Shown: positions 10,600-23,846, numbered from the stretch's first letter. The stretch is DNA of 64,000 nt from Brachyhypopomus gauderio (GCF_052324685.1 NC_135214.1:27858989-27922988); one strand, 5' to 3'. The notes: a model not told the origin generated them from the sequence alone. Translations and numbers: made by a program.

Positions 10600-13500
10600 T
10601 TCCTATGTGAGCAAAACAAAGTCTGAATTACATCTGATTAAGAATATACTTAGTTCATGCAATTTAAAATGGATTTTTCTAAAACACAGAGAATTAGCAG
10701 AAAAGAGAATTGAACTACTCATGAATTCTGAAGTATGCGTAAACATGCAAACATGCATTTATGTTTGTGTCCTGTTTGCTAGGTCTAGCAATTTAAGCCA
10801 AAGCATCACACTGTGATAATCTTACATATTAGTTACAAAATTATGCTGCTTGTTTAATATCTGCAATTTTCCAAAACAAGTAATATATTGAGACTAACCT
10901 AATAGAATTGTGTAGTCTTTCACTGGCATTCAGATCCCAGATGTCTCTAATGTACCTCTTAAAGGGAAGATTGCCTTCTAAGCTCTCTCCCCAGAGTAGT
11001 TTATTTAAAACCAGTTACGTAGGGGATCTATGTAATGTTTCAGATGCGCTTGGAAGCAGCAATGGAATCGTGCCACAATTCCCACTGTGCACCATGCTGC
11101 ATCCAGTGACATTAATATAAGTGGAAACCCATAACAAACGTGTAGTAGTCAACAGGTGCCACAAAGTCATACCAGGCGCCATCTCCCAAGTCCACACCCC
11201 AGCATGCACCCTGTACTATATCAGGGTAATGGCTTTGCAAGCTCTGGAGAGTGTTACAGGAAACCATCAACACTGACTTTTAATGTAATTTAAATGGCAT
11301 ACGTCATGTCCAAAGAAGCTGGCAAGACAAATGAGAATATGGAAGTGGCAAAGTAATGCAGGTTGCCCTGGATCTTATTGCTGAGAGAAAGAAGATATCA
11401 GTATCAAGTTGAGCCAATAACCAGGTTGTGCATTAGCCACAACAATATATTTAAGCAAGTAGCCTATATTTTAAGGTGTAAAAGGGTGCATATCTTGAGA
11501 AAGGGATACGTAAAATAATAATTGAACAGGCACTTTAAACCAAATGTTACCTAAACAGTGGTAATAAAAGTGTTAATTTAATGAAAACACTAATAATGAC
11601 ATCAAAATTGTGCTGTCATTAAACATAAGCAAAATCAAAAACAGCAGGCTAAGAAATACAATGATTAAGACTATTTTGGTACAAATACATCAGCTGAGGC
11701 ATTGTCTAGAAGTGTGTGTGTCACTCATCTAAATTACATTAGCACCAGCTCTGTCCCATGTTGCACTAGGGATAGCTGGTAGTATTCTGGAAAATATGTA
11801 GAGATGAAAATCTGATGGCACATGTTTGACATTTTGTTTCTTTAGAGCATGATAGATACTAAGCCCAGGGTCTTAACCATAGGTCAAGTGAGATTAACAC
11901 ATTCTATTTCTGTTCCTAGACTTGTAGTTTCAAAAGTGTGCATTTATGTTATCAGGTGTACAAGTACTAATTAAAACATGACACTACTCAAGAGATCCAG
12001 GAGTCTGTTTAGGCTTTAGCTAGATTTGTTAGCCTAGAACTTGGATATATGTTTTCCATGTAATTACTCACCACCACTGAAATGCACAGGTGAAAATATA
12101 TATGGTACTTTAAAAAAAGCAGTATATGTGGTATATTGTATGTGATGCCCAATATGATACTAAACGAAAATGTCATCTTAATATATGTGCACTACTCTTG
12201 AAATATGTTCATGATTATACCGTAAACTCGCTGAACAGTTCATTAAAATTCATTTAATTCAAGTAAGCCTACCTTTGAATATAAGACTTTATTTTCCATG
12301 AATGTGTACATTTTTGTTTTGAGTGAAGGAAACGATAATCAATTAAAGGGGAGGGGTTACTTTTGGGGGATGGGAGACAAATACATTGGGGGTTTCACTT
12401 CAATCTTCCATTAAGTTTGTGAAGTTTAGATTCCCATGGGAGGGGAGTTAAAATCCATGAGTGGACTGTCTCTACAGTACCTAGTGGGGCTATTCCCGAA
12501 AGGATCAGACAGGATATTAGCAAATTTTTTGATGTTTACTGTATTTGCAGGTTTTTCACATTCAAATCTGAGTGGAACTGAATGACACTTTAACTGATGT
12601 GAAGAGTGCAGTAAGTAAAATGTACTTTTGTGTGTCTTTCGGAACTCAGCAACCGTGAATGATAGCATGTTCACATCTGCCCCTGCCTCTTAATGAAATT
12701 TACATTATATCCTGGAGCAGTGTTCCTTTTTATTTGGTGACCGATTGATGCGTGAAATTGAAGTTTGCAGACAAACGCAAAAGAATGCCTATGTAGCCCA
12801 AGAGAGATCATCACAGCTGAGGTCAGCATTTTGGAAATGTCTGGCAAAAAAATCGGCGAATCTGTTTATGTAAAAGCAATCGATGACTACTGATGACGTA
12901 TTGGGTCCTTGAAGGGTTGTCTCATTTCGTAGGGGACAAAACACATAAAATGTGCATTGAATCAAAGTGATCCAAATGAGCCTATTTATAAATTTGAGAG
13001 GCGGAACGTAGATGAATGTAACGGATTAAAAGTGGACTTTTGACCTTGCAAATGAGCTCGATGAAGTACCGTCTTTTAAAACTTAAAAGTATGATTTTTG
13101 TAAATGTTTCCTAATGGAGTAAACGTAACGCGTTAATATCCACCTAAGATGTATATTTAATGCAGTTTTTATAGCTAGATAGAAAGTAGCACTAATGTTT
13201 TATGCTATTCATTTTAGTTCTGAATGCATTCATTTGAAGATTACTTTTCAGTTTAGCTCTCTTTTTGCGGTTTTACACATCTTTACATCTCCTATGCGGT
13301 TTGTGTGTTTGGACACGCTCGTGCAAGCGCACGCCAGGCAAAACTGACCGAACCGTAGACTCAAACTCCGAGTAAAACTATAACATTCATAAGTCTGAAT
13401 TTGGTCTAATTGTTGCTGTAATTTGTTTTGGGAAGATACCAATTCTGTAACCTATATGTAAAGCCATGGTTATTATGGCAGTTAATGAATTTGTTATTTT

Positions 13501-15340
13501 GAATATTTTTCATATTATGTTTCTGATGTTTGATCATTGATGAACAGCTGGTATTTTCATGGTGTATTACATAGTGTGTTATATTACATGCTATATTACT
13601 TAGTGTAACGGCTCCCTCCTCTACACCTTCGGTCAGGTGACACAGCTTGTGGTTTCATGTTTTGTTGTTGTCCTGTTAGCATGTCATCATGTGCTGTTCA
13701 TCAGACCAGGCGACCTTCTTCCATTGCTCCATCAATATACTCTCACACAGTCATCTAGCCAACATAATTTGAACCTTGTCCAAGTTAAACATCTTTACAC
13801 TGAATGATAAATTGCTGTCTAAAATGCCTCACACGTGACATTGGAACATGCTTTCACAATCATTTATAAAAGGAGCTATATGATAAACTATGTGATGAAT
13901 GTATTATGGTTGACTTAACAAGAGACTTGTGCAAGACTATGGTGGTGTACCCCGAATCCTGACTGAGGTAGCTAGAAAAGTGTTCTCTTTACTTCTATTC
14001 CCTTCCCCCATTCTATTGAATCATTTGCTGTACTGTAAAGCTAACATTTTGGACAGTAAATATGATGGTAAAAAGTTGTTCACGCATGACTCATGTGTAA
14101 TCATCAGACTCTGGAGTTTAAGGCCCATTACTGTGTCATGACTGGCTTTTTGAGAACCAAAACAACAACCTGGTGTTGGTTATTAAAACAGGCCCACAGC
14201 TTATTTAACTCCCATCGCAGCTTAATAGCAAAAATGGAGCACAAACCTCATGATAGACTTTTTATCGCAATCAAAATGCTATAATTAAAAAAATCATCAT
14301 TTGTTCATCGTCCTAATTCCGCGCAATGAAAAGAGGAGGTAATGCAAATTATATTCACTGGGTGGCAATGTTGTAAAAGTTTAGCGAAAGCTGAGGGGTA
14401 AAATATACATTGGCAGATTTGGCACGACGTGGCTGTTCAGACTTGCAGACGGCTCTCCATCCAAACGTTTTGCAAATGTTATGAGCATTTACGAAATGTT
14501 GGCGGAGCAAATGTGTTTCCATCGACTATGTGTATGCGAAGAAACTTTAGAAGACTTAGGCTACCGGCACTAGGCCACACTGAAACAACCTAAATTAAAT
14601 TCGGTATTAGGGCAAAATCTGTACTGAAACAAACAACAACCAAAAAAAAATCGCATCCATGTTGTACAGCCCCAAATAATTATATTTTTGTTGAATGACA
14701 GAAACACGGTGTCCGTATTTATCTGTGTACCCTGAAAAAAACATTAGAGCTATCTAGCTATAAACAATTAAAAGTTATTATTAAAAGGATGGGCATATTT
14801 GTTGATTTCAATTTCGTTTTCTATCCACCCCCAGTTCATCAATCACACTTTATCTTCAACTTCTCAAACAGGCAAAACTTACCTTATCAAACTAACCTCA
14901 TCACATTCAGTTTCTTTTTTTGTCTCATTTTCTGAATAGTTGTGTTATTCAACATGTTAGCAGTGTTATTATTAGAATATGGCATTCTTGAAATCTGAAT
15001 GTGCGTGTATATGGGAGATGTTTGTCAGTATAACAATTATTCATTTTTATGGTAAGTACTTTTTAATTAAGACGGTTTGTTATTCTATTTATTAAGTGAA
15101 CTGATTTCAGACATGATAGACTATTACACATCTTATGGGCATCTAAGGCGTAGAACAAGCACTCCTGCTTTTACTTGCTGACCTACCCATATGATGACAA
15201 GGCTGAACGTCTCAGTGATGCAGAGGATGGAAATTATGTATATTGGGACTTGGCAGGATAAAGTGACTGGCTATATGACAAAAATAATCTGATATAAGAT
15301 TTCCTTTTGAGAGGTACTAAAGCATTTGTAATACATTAGG

Positions 15341-16282
15341 CAAAGACAGAGGTTCTTGTTCTTGGCAGTGATTCACAAAGGAATGATGTCCAGACTTATT
15401 TAAATCAAATGAATCTGAAAGCCAGACAATGTGTTAAGAACCTGGGCGTCACCTTTGATAATGAGCTCAACTTCAAATCACACATCATGACTACATGCAA
15501 GACAGCTTACTTTCATCTTCGAAACATCGCTAAGGTCCGAGATATGCTCTCTCCTGCTGACAGTGAAAAACTTGTCCATGCATTTATCACATCAAGGCTA
15601 GATTATTGTAACGCTGTTCTATCTGCTCTTCCAAAGAGCTCTATTTCGCACCTACAGCGAGTTCAGAACGCGGCTGCAAGGGTTCTGACCCGCAGGAGAA
15701 AGAGAGATCATATTACACCTGCACTCCACTCACTGCACTGGTTACCTGTCAGCTTTAGAATAGATTTTAAGGTTCTAGTCATGGTTTTTAAATGTCTTCA
15801 TGGTCTTGCCCCTCTTTACCTAAGTGAAATGATTGTTAGATATGTTCCAGTCAGGTCTCTCAGGTCTTCAAACAGTAATCTACTGGTGATTCCTAAAAGC
15901 CGATTAAAGATTGGCGAGGGTGCTTTTAGCCACTATGGCCCAAAGCTCTGGAATTCTCTTCCTGAAGAGCTCAGAGGCATTTCATCCCTGCATAGTTTTA
16001 AGAGCAGTCTCAAAACATTCCTGTTTAGATCCGCTTTTAGTTAAGAAACTCTTATCTTAATAGTTTTATCTTATTTAATTTACTTTTTATTATCTTAGTT
16101 CACTTTTTACTTTTTATGTTATTTTAATATTTTTATCTTTAATTTCTTTTAACATTTTCTTTTTGTCTTTGTCTTATCTCCTTTTAATGTTTCTTTTATT
16201 TATACTGTAAAGCACTTTGAGTTACATGTATGTATGAAAGGTGCTATACAAATAAAGATTATTATTATTATTATTATTATTA
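15341..16282 (+). mobile_element. L2/CR1-clade LINE, 5'-truncated 3' end
   Basis: An open frame (15409-16044) encodes the C-terminal part of a non-LTR reverse transcriptase: QCVKNLGVTFDNELNF, FITSRLDYCNAVLSALPK, RVQNAAARVLTRRRKRDHIT, LHSLHWLPVSFRIDFKVL, then GPKLWNSLPEELRGI and LKTFLFRSAFS before the stop. The 3' UTR ends in AAAGCACTTTGAGTTACATG, AATAAAG and an (ATT)n tail at 16258-16282, typical for fish L2. There is no stop in the last 211 codons, so this copy is fairly young. The 5' part with the endonuclease is missing, the usual result of incomplete reverse transcription. Confidence 0.88.
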
Positions 16283-16319
16283 AAGAAAAAGTTACTAAAA
16301 CATGCTGAGGACGAAATTC

Positions 16320-16684
16320 AAGTGTGATGCGGTTCACCTGCCGCTCATTGCCCCTTCCCATCGCAGCTATTTAAGCTTCCCCCTCACTCTTCCGGGTTGC
16401 GAAGTATTGTTGCCATGCCACATACGGAGCGTTTTCTCTGTGTCTCTGCTTTCCCGTGTACCGACCTCTGCTCTCCTCCTAGACCTCGCTCCCTGCCTAG
16501 TCCCTCTGTACCTCCTGGCTTCGTACCGGCGTGACCCTGGACTGTCCTGACCACGTTTACTACACTCCTGCACAGCACACCTTGAACGGAGTGACTCACC
16601 TGATTGATAGTTCTTTAATCATCGTTTCAATAAAAGCGGCTATTATCCGCACTTGGATCCTTGTATGCCTGATTAGTACGTTAC
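16320..16684 (+). mobile_element. LTR-like fossil (Ty3/Gypsy type), partial
   Basis: The stretch has an LTR-like order on the plus strand: TATTTAAGC near 16368, a GC-rich transcribed part, AATAAAAGC near 16629, and an end TACGTTACA. It directly follows the L2 tail, and the expected TG start is not clear. No internal coding part is attached. It is best read as a solo or truncated LTR, old, family uncertain. Confidence 0.35.
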
Positions 16685-16852
16685 AGCTAGCCTAGGACTG
16701 ATCTTGAAAGAACGAGCAGAACTCAAAATAACTCAATCAAGCAACTAAGTTACATAAGATAAGATATAAATAATATTTACATGAGAGTGGAAAGATATGG
16801 AGATATGGAAGATATGGAGCTGGTGAAGTCTCAGATGCAAATTGGAATCTAA

Positions 16853-16878
16853 AGTGACTGTACAGTCGATCACAGCTT

Positions 16879-16932
<54 letters not shown>

Positions 16933-16958
16933 GAAGCTGTGATCGACTATAGTCACTG
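16853..16958. repeat. Inverted repeat enclosing a CA/TA microsatellite
   Basis: Left arm 16853-16880 (ends GATCGATCACAGCTTCA-like text, TCGATCACAGCTTCA) and right arm 16932-16958 (TGAAGCTGTGATCGACTATA) are reverse complements apart from a 2-bp gap. Between them are (CA)n then (TA)n. It could be a tiny fold-back element or a palindrome that seeded the microsatellite. Confidence 0.75.
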
Positions 16959-17147
16959 TATAAACACATTAGTAAAATAAGGATCTGAAGAAAGTGTGTC
17001 ATCTTTGATCACACTTGCAGAAAAATAACTTTTTACGGTGCTAAAAATCATAAGAGCATCATGGGTGCTCACCGACTAAATCTCCACCTAGAGTCCCACT
17101 GAGCTATAGATATCTACTGTATTATGGTTAAGGTTTAAAGCTACAGA

Positions 17148-17365
17148 ATGAAAGAAGCTATACTTAAAAGAGCATGGCAGAAAAAAGGATTCCAATACCA
17201 AGGGAAAGGGGAATGTCTGAATCATGATTACACACTGGAGCTACTGAAGAAGCCGAGGGAATCTGTGGAAGTAAAAGTGTGCTCAGAAAAGAATATGACA
17301 TTTCCGACTTCATTCCCATCCAGTGTTTTACAAGGAGGGTATGGTGACCTATGGCAGGTATAGCT
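17148..17365 (+). mobile_element. LINE-1 ORF1-like fragment
   Basis: The open frame starts MKEAILKRAWQKKGFQYQGK and continues HDYTLELLKKPRE, then MTFPTSFPSSV. This resembles the C-terminal domain of fish LINE-1 ORF1 proteins (usual pattern: ILKKAREK, YQG, DYSPEVLKKRRE, F-x-PAKLRV). Only about 70 codons remain and no ORF2 sequence was seen nearby. Alternative: a chance frame, but the ordered motifs argue against it. Confidence 0.5.
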
Positions 17366-18111
17366 GTCATCTGTTTGATCAACTTCACTTCTCTTTTTAA
17401 AGCCATTCAGGTAGCTGGTGTTTCAGTGAAAAGTGAGGAAACTAGGAGAATATAGGCAAAATGCAGCTTCGACAAACTTCTCCAGACATTCTGCTACTGG
17501 GACACTTGATAAGTGCTTTAATATGCACATACTTTAATATGTGCACATATCTTTTCAGTATCTCCAAGGATGATCACAAACTTGATTGGTATCATAATCT
17601 GATAAATAGCTCTCTCATCAGCGTGTTCCCTGGGTATCCATTTTCTCATTAAAACTCCATTCTCTAAATGAGGGAGCTTGTTTGTCACACGTCTTTTCTG
17701 GAGTGCATGCTGCTTTCAAAATACCATCCATCTGCTGTGTTTTTAGACCAGTTCACTCTCTGGTATTAACCTACTCATGTTATCAGAAACATTCTGAGGG
17801 TTTCCCCAAAGTCAGGTGTCATAAAGTTAGAATTAGAGAAATCTACATCTTCTAGCTGACTTTTGCAAACTTGAGGTCTCACATGCTTTCAGAAACTCAG
17901 TTCACAAATATGTATATGGGGCAAGTTTGTTAAAAAGTTTTAAGCAGACCAATTATACCTCTTTTCTGTCATTTCATAAAATGACCTATTTATGACATGC
18001 TTTTGTCAAAATAGGATCAATATTGAATTAGTTTTGTTTCCAATATTTTCAGTGTATTTTTCAATTATTAAACAAAAACTTGAAAAAACACATCACTAGA
18101 AGTACACTGAC

Positions 18112-18755
18112 ATGCCAGAAGTTACAGGATAGCAGTATGTAAATTGATTATGAAATGTTGTTGTCTGGCTAGAATTTACCAGATGAACTCTGGCAGAAAT
18201 ATTATCTAGATTCAATATGTAGGTCCCACATCCATGCGCTGCAGGACAGTGCAACGTCTTTAGCTTCCATGGTGTACAGAAGCATAAGACCTACCAGAGT
18301 GCCTCTGTTAACATTATGACACTTGGACACAGTGCCACACCTGAGCTTGTGAAGAAGCTAAGTGGATGTTAAGTAGAGACCTGGCATGTGGCATGGGGCA
18401 ATGAGTCGTGGTAGCAGATGTTTCGGGATGATGGGTTGGGTCCTCTGGTCCATGCTTGGTGACCATTTGCAGGTCATTCTTCATCTACTTCATGTACCCC
18501 AACAATGGTGGGATATTCCAACAGGATAATATCCTGTGCTGTCTTGCCCAAGTTGTCCAGAATTGGTTTGAGAGAGCCAATCACATTCGAGATCCTGCAT
18601 CTACAAACACTATGGAGTTGTAGGTGGCTATCCAGACTGCAAGGTTAAACATCCCTCCAGACATCTTGTGGAGTCGATGCCACATCAAGTTGCTGCACTT
18701 TGATCGTATAGAGTGGGATCCTCCACAATATTAGTTCTTATCCCATGACTTTTGG
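18112..18755 (+). mobile_element. Degraded DNA transposon with imperfect inverted ends
   Basis: The left end CATGCCAGAAGTTACAGGAT and the right end ATCCCATGACTTTTGGCA (about 18738-18755) are imperfect inverted repeats. Inside, the plus strand reads IFQQDNILCCLAQVVQNWF and VAIQTARLNIPPDIL, which resembles the end of a Tc1-like transposase (FQQDNAPCH-A-VV-WF). Stops and shifts are frequent, so it is old and inactive. The superfamily call is tentative. Confidence 0.45.
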
Positions 18756-18911
18756 CAAAGTCTCTAAGTCCATGGATGACAATTACTGGCTTGCCCAGCT
18801 GTGAATATTTTCCATGAAGTAAGAGCAACAGGCCTGTTGACATGCATAATGTAGAAGTTGTAAAATTTACAGATGTTATAGAATTATATTATATTCAAGA
18901 TATGAATAGGG

Positions 18912-19089
18912 CAGAGGTGTCAATTCCAGGTTCAGAAATTAAAAGTCCTCACCAGAATTTTGCTCAAGCTTGCTAGATTTTCTAATTAGTGCAATCCAGG
19001 TAAAATTTGTGGAATCAACACAATCCAGGAAGCCTGAGCAAAATCCTGGTGAGGACTTTTACTTTCTGAACCTGGAATTGACACCTCCG
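18912..19089. mobile_element. Fold-back hAT-type MITE, copy 1
   Basis: A 178-bp element made almost entirely of two inverted arms of about 70 bp: CAGAGGTGTCAATTCCAGGT at the left and its inverse ACCTGGAATTGACACCTCCG at the right. It is flanked by 8-bp near-duplications GAATAGGG (18904-18911) and GAATAAGG (19090-19097), the hAT pattern. A second copy lies at 40067-40244. No coding capacity. Confidence 0.9.
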
Positions 19090-19259
19090 GAATAAGGTTG
19101 TACAAGATTGGATCATAGGATGTCCAGTATGTACTGAACCACACAAACCATAATGATGAGTGGGATGAAAGGTGATTCACAGTACAGTGAGCTTTATGGT
19201 TAGTTCTAGTAGGTAATAGTGCGTGGGTGGCGTGAATTGTCTGTAGACATGATGAAGAT

Positions 19260-19440
19260 GATTTACATTAGTGATGCGCCATGGACTGTTACTGGCTGTT
19301 CAACAGACTGATGGCCTGTGGAAAGAAGCTGTTATAGATCCGGTTGGTTCTGGGTTTTATGCTTCTGTATTTCCTGCCGTGAACAGACTGCAAGAACAGA
19401 TAGGTTGAGATGGGTAGGTTGAGTCCTTTATAATTCTCCT
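19260..19440 (-). mobile_element. LINE C-terminal fragment (CR1/Rex1-like)
   Basis: Minus-strand reading gives an eroded version of the common fish LINE tail (usually F-x-LLPSGKRYR, R-x-R-T, NSFFPQAI-x-LLN): here the pieces CSLFTAGNTEA, NPEPTGSITASFH and RPSV are recognisable. It may belong to the same family as the fragment at 8290-8860. Old and incomplete. Confidence 0.45.
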
Positions 19441-21146
19441 GAATACTCATTAATCTGAATACTCTGACATTTTCTTAATTCTTATTATCTCTATGTCTGC
19501 CCCTCAGAGTTCTCTCTTTATTATTCTTAGCCAATTGTTTTAAGACACATCTTATTTAATCTGTTTTTAACTAGATGTCTTCCTTATTAAACTTTAGAAA
19601 TGTTTCCTGACACTCGTGTGTTATTAATCTGTTCTGTTCAGCTACGGAACACTGAGGGCTGAACAAATTTATACTACTGTTTGTGAACACTGATGACTAT
19701 GATCTATGTCTAGAGACAATTTCAAAACCTAACAGTGACTACCATATTTTCTTACATTATTTGTAACTGATGAATAAATGATCAGATATTGGTAATTCAT
19801 TAACTTACTCAATAGCTAAATAAGTGATGTCCATTGCCCCTATAGTTTTCTGTGACATGAAGAATTCTTTATATATCCAAGTCACTTGCTGTATTAATTG
19901 CACCTATGGTTAGAGTAAAAATATCAACAACACCACATTAATCCTAAGGGGGTGTAAAGGGAGATGAGATCTTGGATTCACCACTCCCGGATTTAACTTG
20001 GATTTAACTCCCGAATGATGACGTCTCGACAGTTTGATTAATACTCCCATCCAGTCACAAATGACTTTCCTGGAGAATCATAACTGGATGAATAAAATGG
20101 ATACAAATTACATCCACTCCTAAGTATAAACCACAGCATCAATAATTAACATAATCACACATTTCTGCGGGGCTTTTGTACAGTGATTGATAAAACAAAC
20201 ATTTTTGTTTGACGGCAATTATTTCCCTATCTGATGTATTTGTGTCATATCTTTCTTCACTCCCAGAGAATTTCTGACCACAACTTTAAAACTTTTTGGA
20301 ATATGAATTTACACATGTATCTATTTTAATCACTGAGGCTTATGTGTTATGTAGTCTTGCATACAGTAGCTTCAGTAAAACTGTAAACTGTAAAAAACTG
20401 CAAAACCACTGTATTAGATTCTGCAGAAAAGAATATTTTTGTTCACATACAAATAACCAATACTAGACTGATGTTAGATTTGGAAATGAACACAGTTTTA
20501 ATGATGGCTTCATGAATGACTGCTAATAAATCCATAAATGTTGCCTGTTTGTATGGTTTGAAACACTATATGTTAATGAGTTACTCAGAAAGCTAGTAAG
20601 TGTGAGTTTGCTGACATGTGACACATCTGAGTGAGTGTAACATAGGGAATTGTATCTCCTGATGTAAAAATAGCCCCTCGCTCAGACACACTAAATAGAT
20701 ATGACTCATGGATTGTGACTAGCTCTTGTAAACAAGTAGCTGAAGCTAGGAAGAACCACAAAATAATCACAACGCAGGTAAGATAATGTAATCTGGAAAC
20801 AGATCTGTAGTTTTTCAGGATGTCTATAACTTTATTTGTTTTATTCTTTGTCGTACTCATTTCTAATTGAGTTGAAGTCACTGCTCAACATGTACTGTTC
20901 AAAGTCGTAGGTTAAGTGCATCTGTAATTAGAACAATGTCTAATTCTTATATATATTTTCCTTGTATTATTTTAATGGTAATATTGATAGGTTTACAATG
21001 GAAATAACATATAGACTGAGTGCTGTGTGCCTAGAACATGGTATCTGTAAATATTGTAAAGTCTTTTGGAGACATGCTTTGCTGGAACGTGACTATAAGT
21101 TTTCTTTATTGCTAGAAACAGTTTTTCCTCAGAAACGGCCTCTGTC

Positions 21147-23385
21147 ATGAAGCCTGGTATTGACATTCCTCTGTATGACCTTTCACTGATACGTGAGCTG
21201 TGGGAGGGCCGGGTCAGGAAGTACAAGCAGAGGCAGAAGAAAGAGAAGGAAAGGATCGACAAAAGTGCATTAGCCAAGTAAGAAAAAAGGACATTACTTG
21301 GATTACTTTGTCCAGGTTGTTATTGTGACCATGTATAAAACGCCTGACATTGGGAAAGTATGAATTTGTGCAACAATTTGTGCTTTTTAAAACCTATGTC
21401 GTTTTATGAAGTTTACGAGTCAAATTTAGGTATGGCTCAATGGTACTGAATCAACCCTTTACCTGACATAAACTCTACAACTTGCTGCTGGTTCTTAGGA
21501 TAAATGAGCAATGGCAGTATCGCATAAGATGCAAAAAACTGAAGAGCATGGAGGTCACTGCACTCCAGTGCTATTTGGAGAGATCAACCTTGGCAGAAAT
21601 GGACATTCTTCCCATAGTTGACACAAGTATGAATAATGTGATGAAGTTATTATAATGTGAAAATGATTGCAATATTGCACTGATCATAAACATGATTGTT
21701 TTTGTTTTAAATGCACAGAGATTAGTTTTTTTGATTGAACATTTTTGGAATTGCTCAGTCATTATATATGTAAAGGTAGTGGAATATTTTGTTCACAGTT
21801 TATAGTTATAGCAATCTCACCAGATTATTTAATTAGATGTTTCTTTACTTGAATTCTGTGAAACCACAATCTGTGTACCATAAACCTTCATATAAGCTTT
21901 TTGTTTTAATTTAGATCTTGACAGTGAAGACAAGAAATACATTTTTGAGCTGCGTGGTGATAAATGGAGGGTACATTTCTTTTTGGCATATTTTACAGTT
22001 TGAAGGTATCAATATATAAATCATTCAAAAGTATACAAATAACTGATTTTACCTGTTACAGAAACTACCAGAAGATCTTCAGGATATGACCTATCTTAGA
22101 GAATGGCATATTTCTGGAACAAAAATTTTAAAAATCCCAACCTACATTGAGGCGTTTGTGGATTTGCGTGTCCTGGATGTACCTAAAAATGGACTCACAA
22201 TACTTCCAGCTGAGATAGGTTGCAATCTCAAATATTATAGTATCATTTACTTACTTACTTACTTACTTTACACAAATGCTGAACTTTTAACTATTGATTT
22301 ACCAACTGAACATACATTCCTTTTCAGTTATATATTACATTTTAATTGACAAAATGATGTAATGTGTGTCATGATTAGGAAAACTGGCTAACCTGAAGGA
22401 ACTGAAGGTGAATTATAATAAGATATCCAGCATTCCCCCTGAACTTGGGGCATGTGAAAACCTGGAGAAACTAGAAATGGCAGCAAATGTTGATCTCAGT
22501 GAACTGCCCTTTGAGGTAATACGCTTAACATGAATGTAGCATTAAAAAATTTCCATTTGTATGTTTTCGCATTACCAAACATTGTATTTCATATATCAAC
22601 TTTATTTCAGTTGAGCAACCTAAAAAAAATTATACATCTAGATATATCAGAAAACAAATTCGGCAGCATTCCAATCTGTGTACTTCGAATGTCAAGCCTG
22701 CAGTGGCTGGACATCAGTAATAATAGACTCCTGGATTTGCCAGAGGATATTGACAGGTAATTTTTATAAAATATTCTTTTTAAATTAAAGTTTTGGACTT
22801 TGCACTTGCACTTTTAACCTACTTATAAGAGTCTGGGTGTTCATGCTTTATAAAATGTTTAATTATTTAAATGTCTTTTTAGGATGGAAAAGTTACAGAC
22901 TGTGTTCCTGCACAAGAACAAACTGAAGTACTTACCAATGTCTATGACAAATATTGTTACACTCAAGATGCTTGTTGTCAGTGGGGATGAACTAACCTGT
23001 GTTCCTTCCAGGATCACTGATAACCCAAAAATCAAGTAAGCGTGAATATGCTGCAGTGTCCTGGTTCTTCACCAGTGCACACGTGCAAACATAAAAAGGT
23101 TTCATTCTAAATCTGACTCATGCTAATATTAAGGTTAAAAAATGCAAACTTGACACCTTTCAAGATCATATCAATGTTTAAACCTTTTCCAGATTCATAA
23201 CATTATTTGATAATCCAGTAACCGTGAATGACGCTGAGGACAAAGATGAAATTATGCTGCAGGATGAACATGAGAAGGAGTTTATGCAAACCTATATAGA
23301 GACTCTTAAAGACAGAGGTAAGTTCCATGTGATTTCAATTATTACTAAGACTGCTATGCGCATGCATATATATATATATATATAT

Positions 23386-23434
<49 letters not shown>

Positions 23435-23846
23435 TTGCAGTACTTATACAATTTTCTCTATATCTCTAAGAATGCTCAGCTTCCATCAAAACTATGTAGG
23501 AGTTTCTGTCATGAACTACAATCAAATAAACTACAATCAAACTACAACCAGAATCACTGCACAAACATTTGTCATCTGTAAATGCTGAAATACAAATACC
23601 TTTCATTTATAAAATGTCAACTGATGCTACAGTGAAGGTTAGTCAGGAACCATGGTCAAGGCAGTACAAACATATCCAAATGCATCTAAGCTTGATGCAG
23701 GGTGGTAATGGATATCTCAAATTTCAGTTTTACATATTTCAAATATCTTTTTACCTATGCAACAAACTAACAGTTAAAATTATGATTGTTTTTTAGATAC
23801 AGCACCAACATACACTACCAAAGTGTCCTTCAGTTGCCTTCTTTAG
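21147..23846 (+). CDS. lrrc2: Leucine-rich repeat-containing protein 2
   Basis: Nine coding exons: 21147-21277, 21499-21626, 21915-21970, 22062-22218, 22379-22515, 22611-22756, 22883-23035, 23193-23317, 23797-23846. All have GT/AG borders and matching phases and give 360 aa (human 371). The N-terminus has the LRRC2 pattern [20 protein letters not shown] and [14 protein letters not shown]. The leucine-rich repeats follow: [88 protein letters not shown]. The tail [12 protein letters not shown] matches human [16 protein letters not shown]2 is linked to mitochondrial and cardiac function in mammals; its molecular role is not settled. The ATG exon starts after an AG at 21131-21132, so a non-coding exon upstream is likely (donor near 20775). 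The last coding exon has only 50 bp. Poly(A) candidates are at 23875-23880, 24746-24751 and 24790-24795. Confidence 0.95.
23365..23431. repeat. (TA)n/(CA)n microsatellite in lrrc2 intron
   Basis: ATATAT... followed by about 20 CA units in the last lrrc2 intron. Open frames of Thr-His or Tyr-Ile here are artefacts. Confidence 0.95.

Larger units (their letters stand above)
10600..21132. other. Long intergenic stretch between the FAM240 gene and lrrc2
   Basis: No recognisable host exon was found, apart from possible non-coding first exons. One candidate for lrrc2 ends before GTAAGATA near 20775. The stretch contains an L2-type LINE 3' end (15341-16282), an LTR-like fossil (about 16320-16684), an inverted repeat around a CA/TA microsatellite (16853-16958), a LINE-1 ORF1 fragment (17148-17365), a degraded DNA transposon (about 18112-18755), a fold-back MITE (18912-19089) and a LINE C-terminal fragment (about 19260-19440). 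In 11000-15300 I see nothing. Confidence 0.55.

Noticed and set aside
13604-16684. TGTAACGG near 13603 as the 5' start of an LTR element ending at 16684
   Set aside because: No matching second LTR, no internal coding sequence, and an L2 LINE lies between; the match is too short.
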